NCBI GenBank assembly: GCA_902782655.1
Contig: CACZNY010000004.1
Span: forward strand, 1-13,546
Direction: 5' to 3'
DNA: 13,546 bases
DNA from: an uncultured Lachnospiraceae bacterium
GTDB taxonomy: Bacteria > Bacillota > Clostridia > Lachnospirales > Lachnospiraceae
Shown here: one piece after another, positions 1-4,515 of the stretch
How positions within the stretch are numbered: position 1 is the first letter of the stretch
How the letters are laid out: each line of letters opens with the position of its first letter
The notes under the pieces: generated by a model
Database searches by the model: none
The model's input: only the letters and a program-made list of their open reading frames with translations
Told to the model about the DNA's origin: nothing
Made by a program: the position numbers and the translations under genes

Positions 1-309
1 CATTATCTCACGGTAGGACTCCAGGAAGCGGTCGCGGAGGGCTACCGTATACTGCAGGGCTGTCTGCGCCTTTGACTGTGCCACCGCGAGATCGTGGGTG
101 TTCTCGGAAAGCCCCAGAGCCCACTTGATCTCCTCTTCCTCCTCCTGCTTCAGATAGGTATTGGTCTCATTGACCTGCTTCACCGCAGCATCAAGGAAGG
201 TCCCGAAGCTTTCGTCCTCCGGAAACTTCACCGTGGAGGATCTTACTGCCGCTCCCTCCACCGCAGGGGATGAAAGATTGAAAAAAGAACTGATATGTGC
301 TACATCCAT
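1..309 (-). CDS. fliE: Flagellar hook-basal body complex protein FliE (3' end outside window)
   Basis: FliE is the small export-gate/rod junction protein joining the MS ring to the proximal rod of the flagellar basal body. Translating the minus strand from 309 gives 103 open codons to the window edge. The C-terminal part contains the family signature NTHDLAVAQSKAQTALQYTV followed by ALRDRFLESYREIM. FliE is usually about 100-110 residues, so only a few codons and the stop should be missing. The ATG at 309 is preceded by GAGGTGAG at a suitable distance, and an upstream out-of-frame ATG runs straight into a stop. It lies 64 nt downstream of flgC and is probably cotranscribed with flgB and flgC; fliF would be expected next, outside the window. 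The N-terminal half is variable, as is normal for the family. Confidence 0.93.
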   Translation of the reverse strand, partial: MDVAHISSFFNLSSPAVEGAAVRSSTVKFPEDESFGTFLDAAVKQVNETNTYLKQEEEEEIKWALGLSENTHDLAVAQSKAQTALQYTVALRDRFLESYREIM

Positions 310-373
310 GATCTCACCTCATCATGCTATCAACCTGCCGGCCGAAATGCCTTTCCGCTTTATATGCAGCTTA

Positions 374-832
374 TCACTGCTGTCCGACATTGAGTCCGTT
401 TAATGCCATTTCCTTGGTGGCTGAGAAAGCCGTGGAATTTGCCTCATAGGCGCGGCTCGCATCTATCATATTCGTCATCTCTGTGACGATATTAACGTTT
501 GGATAGGTCACGTATCCGTTCTCATCCGCATCGGGATGGGACGGATCGTATACCATGTTCATCTCCGTCACATTATCCCTGTAGAGGCCTCCGACCTTCA
601 CTCCGCTTCCCACGAAGCGGTTGTATTTGCTCTGGGTATTCATCAATACGGAATTAAAGGATGCCACCGGATTGGATCTTTCCTGAAAGGTCACTACCTT
701 TCTTCTGTACGGAGTGCCGTCCTTTGTCCTTGTGGTATTGGCGTTAGCGATATTCTCCGCTATGACATCCATTCTGTATCTTTCAGCCGTAAGTCCGGAT
801 GAATTAATGCTGAAGCTGTCAAATACTCCCAT
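374..832 (-). CDS. flgC: Flagellar basal-body rod protein FlgC
   Basis: FlgC is a proximal rod protein of the flagellar basal body, exported by the flagellar type III apparatus and so lacking a Sec signal. The 152-residue product begins MGVFDSFSINSSGLTAERYR and carries the flagellar rod/hook signature at about residues 24-44 (AENIANANTTRTKDGTPYRRK). The C-terminal segment (VNIVTEMTNMIDASRAYEAN, then the final helix) is the conserved D0 coiled coil of rod proteins. Length is in the usual 135-155 range. The ATG at 832 is preceded by GGGGAGGTAGAAGGAT, a good ribosome binding site. It follows flgB by 44 nt and precedes fliE by 64 nt; no terminator or promoter was seen in either gap, so the three are probably one transcript. 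Confidence 0.96.
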   Translation of the reverse strand: MGVFDSFSINSSGLTAERYRMDVIAENIANANTTRTKDGTPYRRKVVTFQERSNPVASFNSVLMNTQSKYNRFVGSGVKVGGLYRDNVTEMNMVYDPSHPDADENGYVTYPNVNIVTEMTNMIDASRAYEANSTAFSATKEMALNGLNVGQQ

Positions 833-876
833 ATCCTTCTACCTCCCCGGTTATTTTCTGACTAAGGATCATGTCC

Positions 877-1266
877 CTACTTGGCCACGGCCTTGAAATG
901 CTCAAACTGAGAGCTGAGCGACTTCGTAAGCCCCTGGTACATGAGCTGGTTCTGAGCCATATATACGTTTTCCGTATCCACATCCACGTTGTTTCCGTCA
1001 AGCCTGTAGGAAAAGGCCTCATTATCCGTAAACACTACGCCTCTCAGCTTCTTTGTATTAATGGAGGCAACCTTCTGATCCAGCGTCTCAAATCTGGAAT
1101 TCTTAAGCGCCTGCTGAAGATTCGCGGCGAATGAAACATCCTGTCTCTTGTAATGGGGGGTATCGATGTTCGCTATGTTGTTTGCTATCGTCTTATTCCT
1201 CAATGACGAAGCGTCTGCCGCGGACGTTATGACATCCACATAATTAAAAACATCAGAATTGATCAT
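877..1266 (-). CDS. flgB: Flagellar basal-body rod protein FlgB
   Basis: FlgB is the proximal rod subunit nearest the MS ring. The 129-residue product has the N-terminal rod motif at about residues 24-46 (NKTIANNIANIDTPHYKRQDVSF; the NIAN.DTP..K core is diagnostic) and the C-terminal helix YQGLTKSLSSQFEHFKAVAK typical of FlgB. The frame is open for nine more codons upstream, to 1293, but the ATG at 1266 is preferred: GAGGGAGGAAGG sits six bases before it, and the upstream extension would lie over the ribosome binding site and leader hairpin. This is the first gene of the flagellar operon. A sigma-A-like promoter at 1302-1329 and a hairpin at the predicted mRNA 5' end lie directly upstream. 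Following codY matches the Bacillus subtilis codY-flgB order. Confidence 0.95.
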   Translation of the reverse strand: MINSDVFNYVDVITSAADASSLRNKTIANNIANIDTPHYKRQDVSFAANLQQALKNSRFETLDQKVASINTKKLRGVVFTDNEAFSYRLDGNNVDVDTENVYMAQNQLMYQGLTKSLSSQFEHFKAVAK

Positions 1267-1278
1267 ATCCTTCCTCCC

Positions 1279-1295
1279 TCGTGCTTTACGCACGA
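1279..1295 (-). promoter_or_regulatory. 5'-end stem-loop in the flgB leader
   Basis: On the minus strand a perfect 6-bp stem TCGTGC / GCACGA encloses a 5-nt loop GTAAA. The stem ends directly against the ribosome binding site GAGGGAGG. Counting about seven bases from the predicted -10 element puts the transcription start near 1295, so this hairpin would form the extreme 5' end of the mRNA. Such a hairpin could protect the transcript from 5'-end decay or tune ribosome access. The structure is seen; the role is inferred. Confidence 0.5.
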
Positions 1296-1301
1296 CATAT
1301 T

Positions 1302-1329
1302 ATTATATATTACAGCCTGAAAAAGTCAA
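1302..1329 (-). promoter_or_regulatory. Sigma-A-type promoter of the flgB-flgC-fliE operon
   Basis: On the minus strand, TTGACT (1324-1329) is separated by 16 bases from a perfect TATAAT (1302-1307). The predicted start near 1295 leaves about 29 bases of leader before the flgB ATG. This gives the flagellar operon its own vegetative promoter instead of relying only on codY readthrough. Confidence 0.75.
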
Positions 1330-1354
1330 TATATAGATACCCTTCATTTGCGAG

Positions 1355-1372
1355 GACACTATATATAGTATC
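1355..1372. promoter_or_regulatory. 18-bp near-perfect palindrome upstream of the flgB promoter
   Basis: GACACTATA/TATAGTATC is a dyad matching at 8 of 9 arm positions, centred on ATATAT. It starts 25 bp upstream of the flgB -35 element, between the promoter and the codY terminator. Its position would suit an activator or repressor site for the flagellar operon. The high A+T content means chance is not excluded. Confidence 0.3.
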
Positions 1373-1445
1373 AGCTTGTCCTGTACGAAAATCCTCCGGA
1401 AGCTTTTTTATTTAAGGCTGCGGCGCCTACCGTTATACAAACACA

Positions 1446-1475
1446 AAAGGGACCTATGCTTCCATAAATCCCTTT
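1446..1475 (-). terminator. Probable rho-independent terminator after codY
   Basis: In the codY transcript direction a 7-bp stem AAAGGGA / TCCCTTT is interrupted by a 2x2 internal loop, then continues as TATG-GAAG-CATA. It is followed by the U-rich tail TGTGTTTG. It lies about 40 nt beyond the codY stop. A second small hairpin (CCAAAA-CGGA-TTTTGG, 1500-1515) sits directly after the stop but has no U-tract. The tail is imperfect, so some readthrough into flgB is likely. Confidence 0.5.
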
Positions 1476-1517
1476 ACCTGTCTTTTATTCCCCTCCTGAC
1501 CAAAATCCGTTTTGGAA

Positions 1518-2288
1518 TTATTCAGTTTGCTCCATCGCGTCTACGGCATCATATAGATCCTGATTAAGCACCTCTATATGAGTTCCCTTCACTCCTGCCG
1601 ATTTAATGGCGATTATCCCTGCGCCTTCAAGCTTTTTCAAGGCGTTCACTATCACAGATCTCGTGATCCCGGTATCCTTCGCGATCCTTGAGGCTATTAT
1701 AAGTCCCTCTTCGGCAAAAAGCTCGTCAAATACACTCTTTATCGCAAGTCTTTCGGTAGCTGACAGTGCTCCTATGGCATCCTCCACATCAGACCTCAGT
1801 CTCTTTGAGGAAGCCTCCTCCTCGGCCAAAGATCTTTTAAGCTCCAGGCTTACCACAGTGGAGGCATATTCACAGAGGATGATATCGTCTATCGAAAAGC
1901 CCCTGTTCCTTCTGAAGAATAAAAGCGTCCCGCTCCGCTCTCCTCCCATCTCCACGGGAGTGATAAGAGCCTCGGTCTCAAGGACTCCCGTATCATCAAT
2001 GCCAAGGGTATCAAGCCTGACATTTTCCCTGGTGGAAAGAACCCTCAGAAGCCTTTCATTGATGCTGTCGTCGATAAAGGCTCCCTTCTTCCTGCTGAAT
2101 ACCTCCGGGTACCTTGCTCCCTCATCCCTCCCAAGGATCTTTCCCTTGGCGCTTATCACACAGACGGAGGACGGGACTATGCTCCCCATAAGGACGCATA
2201 TATCATCAAAGGACACCTTGTTCTCTTCATTATCATGCAGGAGCGATCTTATCTTTCTCGTCCTGTCAAGAAGTTCTATGCTGCTCAA
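1518..2288 (-). CDS. codY: GTP/branched-chain amino acid-sensing transcriptional repressor CodY
   Basis: CodY is a global nutrient-sensing repressor that responds to branched-chain amino acids and often GTP. The 256-residue product has an N-terminal GAF-type effector domain (about 1-155), a linker helix, and a C-terminal winged helix. The DNA-recognition segment at about 199-221 (ASRIAKDTGITRSVIVNALK) is nearly identical to the B. subtilis protein, and the wing GVKGTHIEVLN follows. The effector domain is more divergent: the FPEEY-type loop of Bacillus CodY is replaced by GAFIDDSINERLLRVLSTRE, which I recall as common in Lachnospiraceae. The start is a TTG at 2288. It is the first start codon after an in-frame stop at 2313-2315, no in-frame ATG or GTG is available, and GGTGA lies seven bases upstream. 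The gene lies between topA and the flagellar operon, as in Bacillus, and has its own promoter with two palindromic sites. Confidence 0.95.
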   Translation of the reverse strand: MSSIELLDRTRKIRSLLHDNEENKVSFDDICVLMGSIVPSSVCVISAKGKILGRDEGARYPEVFSRKKGAFIDDSINERLLRVLSTRENVRLDTLGIDDTGVLETEALITPVEMGGERSGTLLFFRRNRGFSIDDIILCEYASTVVSLELKRSLAEEEASSKRLRSDVEDAIGALSATERLAIKSVFDELFAEEGLIIASRIAKDTGITRSVIVNALKKLEGAGIIAIKSAGVKGTHIEVLNQDLYDAVDAMEQTE

Positions 2289-2306
2289 AAATATATCACC
2301 GTCAGG

Positions 2307-2328
2307 ATTGTATTAATTATAATACAAT
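2307..2328. promoter_or_regulatory. Proximal 22-bp palindromic operator at the codY promoter
   Basis: A perfect palindrome with 9-bp arms: ATTGTATTA, the spacer ATTA, then TAATACAAT. The TATAAT -10 element of codY lies in its centre, which suggests a repressor site. It shares ATTGTAT-N8-ATACAAT and flanking GG and TTAA bases with the distal copy 42 bp away. It does not match the CodY consensus AATTTTCWGAAAATT. Confidence 0.65.
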
Positions 2329-2344
2329 TTAAAATATTACGCAA
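2316..2344 (-). promoter_or_regulatory. Probable sigma-A promoter of codY
   Basis: On the minus strand TTGCGT (2339-2344) is followed after 17 bases by TATAAT (2316-2321). The predicted start near 2309 leaves a leader of about 20 bases that includes GGTGA before the TTG start codon. The -35 is weak (TTG only) and the -10 is perfect. The two palindromic sites cover the -10 and the region just upstream of the -35. Confidence 0.6.
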
Positions 2345-2348
2345 GCGG

Positions 2349-2370
2349 ATTGTATGGATTTTAATACAAT
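2349..2370. promoter_or_regulatory. Distal 22-bp palindromic operator at the codY promoter
   Basis: ATTGTAT, the eight-base spacer GGATTTTA, then ATACAAT: 7-bp perfect arms. It starts 42 bp from the proximal site (2307), close to four helical turns, so both would face the same side of the DNA. It lies six bases beyond the topA stop codon, just upstream of the codY -35 element. Confidence 0.6.
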
Positions 2371-2375
2371 TTAAG

Positions 2376-4442
2376 TTATTCTGTCTCCTCAGGTCTGGGG
2401 ATTATCTTCTTGCACCCGTCGTTCACGCAGACAAGATTCTGTCCCTTCTCCACCATCATTCCGCCGCACCCCGGGCATTTCACCGCCGAGGGTCTGGACC
2501 AGCTCATGAAATCGCATTCGGGGAAGCCGAGACAGCCGTAATATCTCCGTCCCTTTTTGGACATCCTCATCACTATATCCTTGCCGCACTTGGGACAGGC
2601 GACGCCTATGCTCTCATAATAGGGCTTGGTATTGCGGCAGTCGGGAAAGCCCGGGCAGGCCAGGAACTTGCCGTGGGGGCCGTATTTTATCACCATATGT
2701 CTTCCGCATTCCTCACAGACGATATCCGTCTCCTCATCGGCTATTTCTATCTTTTCTATTTCGGAATTAGCCTTGTCCACGGCTTCATGCAGATCCGGAT
2801 AGAAATTCTCTATTACAGTCTTCCATTTCACATTTCCGGCCTCTACCCCGTCAAGCAGCGACTCAAGGTTTGCCGTGAATTTATCGTCCACTATGGTCGG
2901 AAAGGCATCCTTCATTATCCTGTTTACGGCATTTCCCATCTCGGTAACGTATATATTGCGTCCCTCCTTGGTGATATACCTGCGTGAAAGAAGGGTTGTG
3001 ATCGTAGGGGCATAGGTTGACGGTCTTCCGATGCCGAGCTCCTCCAGGGTACGGACCAGTGTAGCTTCCGTAAAATGAGGAGCGGGCTGGGTGAAGTGCT
3101 GCCTGGAATCAAGCTCCGAGGGTTTGAGCACACTCTTTTCTGAAAGAGACGATGAAATGACATTCTTATCGTCCTTATCCTCATCGCCGTCATTGTAGAC
3201 GCTCATAAAGCCCTGAAATCTGATCTTGGAGGCGCTGGCGGTAAAGACATATCTGTCAGAAGCCAGTATCCTCACATTCTCGGTATCATATACGGCGTTT
3301 GCCATGCAGGAAGCCACGAACCTCTTCCAGATGAGCTGATAGAGCCTCAGCTGGTCGCGGCCAAGGGTGCTCTTCATATCGGAGGGAGTGCGGTTCACGT
3401 CTGTGGGTCTTATGGCCTCGTGGGCATCCTGCACATTGGGGCCCTCCTTCGCCTTTTCGGTGAAGCCCCCGAGATGATCCTTTCCGTAATTTTCGATGAT
3501 ATAGGAGGAGGCCATCTGCCTTGCCTCATCCGAAAGCCTGGTGGAATCAGTACGCAGATAGGTAATGATACCGTCCTCGTAGAGATTCTGGGCTATACGC
3601 ATGGTTTTTGAAGTGGAATAATTAAGATTCTTGCTGGCTTCCTGCTGAAGAGTGCTGGTGGTAAAGGGAAGGGGCGCCTTCTTTATCCTCTCCCCCCTTC
3701 TGACCTCTGTTATCTTATAGGAAGCTTTTTCACAGAAATCACGTATCTTTTCTGCTTCCTCTTCGTTCTTTATCTCGATCCTGCCCTCGGCATCACCGTA
3801 AAAATGTGAATTCAGGGGCTTCTTTTCTCCTTTTACATCAAAGACCGCATCCAATGTCCAGTATTCCTCGGGAATAAAGGCCTCTATCTCATCCTCCCTG
3901 TCGCAGATAAGCCTGAGAGCCACTGACTGCACTCTTCCTGCCGAGAGTCCTCTTTTCACCTTTGCCCAGAGAAGGGGCGAGATGCCGTAGCCCACGAGCC
4001 TGTCCAGCACACGGCGCGCCTGCTGGGCATCAACCCTGTCCATATCAATGTCTCTCGGCTCTGAAAGGGATTTCTTCACGGCATTTTTGGTGATCTCATT
4101 AAAGGTGATGCGGTAGACCTTTTTATCGGTCTCTCCGGGTGAAAGCTTAAGCGCGTTTTCAAGATGCCAGGATATCGCCTCCCCCTCACGGTCAGGGTCG
4201 GTTGCCAGATATATCTTATCGGCTTTTTTTACTTCCTTCCTTAAAGAAGCAAGAAGGTCGCCTTTTCCTCTGATGGTGATATACTTAGGCTCGAAATCAT
4301 TATCAACGTCTATACCCATGGAGCTTTTGGGAAGATCCCTTACATGTCCCATGGAAGCCACGACCTGATAATTGCTGCCCAGAAACTTCTTGATAGTCTT
4401 TACTTTTGCGGGTGACTCGACCACTACCAGATTCTTTGCCAT
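2376..4442 (-). CDS. topA: Type IA DNA topoisomerase I
   Basis: TopA relaxes negatively supercoiled DNA by transient single-strand cleavage through a 5'-phosphotyrosine. The 688-residue product starts MAKNLVVVESPAKVKTI, a TOPRIM start with the catalytic Glu at residue 9; DPDREGE (82-88) gives the metal-binding acidic residues. The active-site tyrosine is Y295 in GIITYLRTDSTRLS. The strand-passage region includes TLVRTLEELGIGRPSTYAPT (461-480). Three C-terminal four-cysteine zinc ribbons have Cys at 576/579/596/602, 616/619/637/643 and 656/659/672/677. The frame is open for nine more codons, but GGAGG seven bases before the ATG at 4442 fixes the start. Length and domain order are normal for Firmicutes. 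It is separated from dprA by four inserted genes, unlike the usual dprA-topA adjacency. Confidence 0.98.
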   Translation of the reverse strand: MAKNLVVVESPAKVKTIKKFLGSNYQVVASMGHVRDLPKSSMGIDVDNDFEPKYITIRGKGDLLASLRKEVKKADKIYLATDPDREGEAISWHLENALKLSPGETDKKVYRITFNEITKNAVKKSLSEPRDIDMDRVDAQQARRVLDRLVGYGISPLLWAKVKRGLSAGRVQSVALRLICDREDEIEAFIPEEYWTLDAVFDVKGEKKPLNSHFYGDAEGRIEIKNEEEAEKIRDFCEKASYKITEVRRGERIKKAPLPFTTSTLQQEASKNLNYSTSKTMRIAQNLYEDGIITYLRTDSTRLSDEARQMASSYIIENYGKDHLGGFTEKAKEGPNVQDAHEAIRPTDVNRTPSDMKSTLGRDQLRLYQLIWKRFVASCMANAVYDTENVRILASDRYVFTASASKIRFQGFMSVYNDGDEDKDDKNVISSSLSEKSVLKPSELDSRQHFTQPAPHFTEATLVRTLEELGIGRPSTYAPTITTLLSRRYITKEGRNIYVTEMGNAVNRIMKDAFPTIVDDKFTANLESLLDGVEAGNVKWKTVIENFYPDLHEAVDKANSEIEKIEIADEETDIVCEECGRHMVIKYGPHGKFLACPGFPDCRNTKPYYESIGVACPKCGKDIVMRMSKKGRRYYGCLGFPECDFMSWSRPSAVKCPGCGGMMVEKGQNLVCVNDGCKKIIPRPEETE

Positions 4443-4477
4443 AATAATTCCTCCAACGGCGATATTCACGAAAATGG

Positions 4478-4507
4478 AGTGTACACCCTAAATATATAAA
4501 AGGTCAA
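4478..4507 (-). promoter_or_regulatory. Possible topA promoter
   Basis: On the minus strand TTGACC (4502-4507) is followed after 18 bases by TACACT (4478-4483), in the 73-bp gap between the heptad-repeat gene and topA. The -10 matches at four of six positions. No terminator was seen in this gap, so readthrough from the upstream gene is also possible. Confidence 0.45.
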
Positions 4508-4515
4508 TACCGTAT

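Noticed and set aside
849..866. Possible CodY box (TATTTTCTGACTAAG) in the flgB-flgC gap
   Set aside because: Only about 10 of 15 positions match and it lies inside an operon, away from any promoter.
1267..1330. Sigma-28-type flagellar promoter for flgB
   Set aside because: No TAAA-N15-GCCGATAT-like sequence is present; the TTGACT/TATAAT promoter explains expression better.
1396..1430. AGGC/GCCT hairpin near 1415-1428 as a plus-strand terminator
   Set aside because: The T-rich run precedes the stem on the plus strand, and no plus-strand gene ends there.
1606..2316. 236-codon plus-strand open frame opposite codY
   Set aside because: Ser/Leu-rich shadow of the conserved CodY gene with no independent signal.
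2235..2987. 250-codon plus-strand open frame opposite topA and the codY start
   Set aside because: It lies antisense to strongly conserved TopA coding sequence, has no recognisable domain and no ribosome binding site, and reflects codon bias of the real gene.
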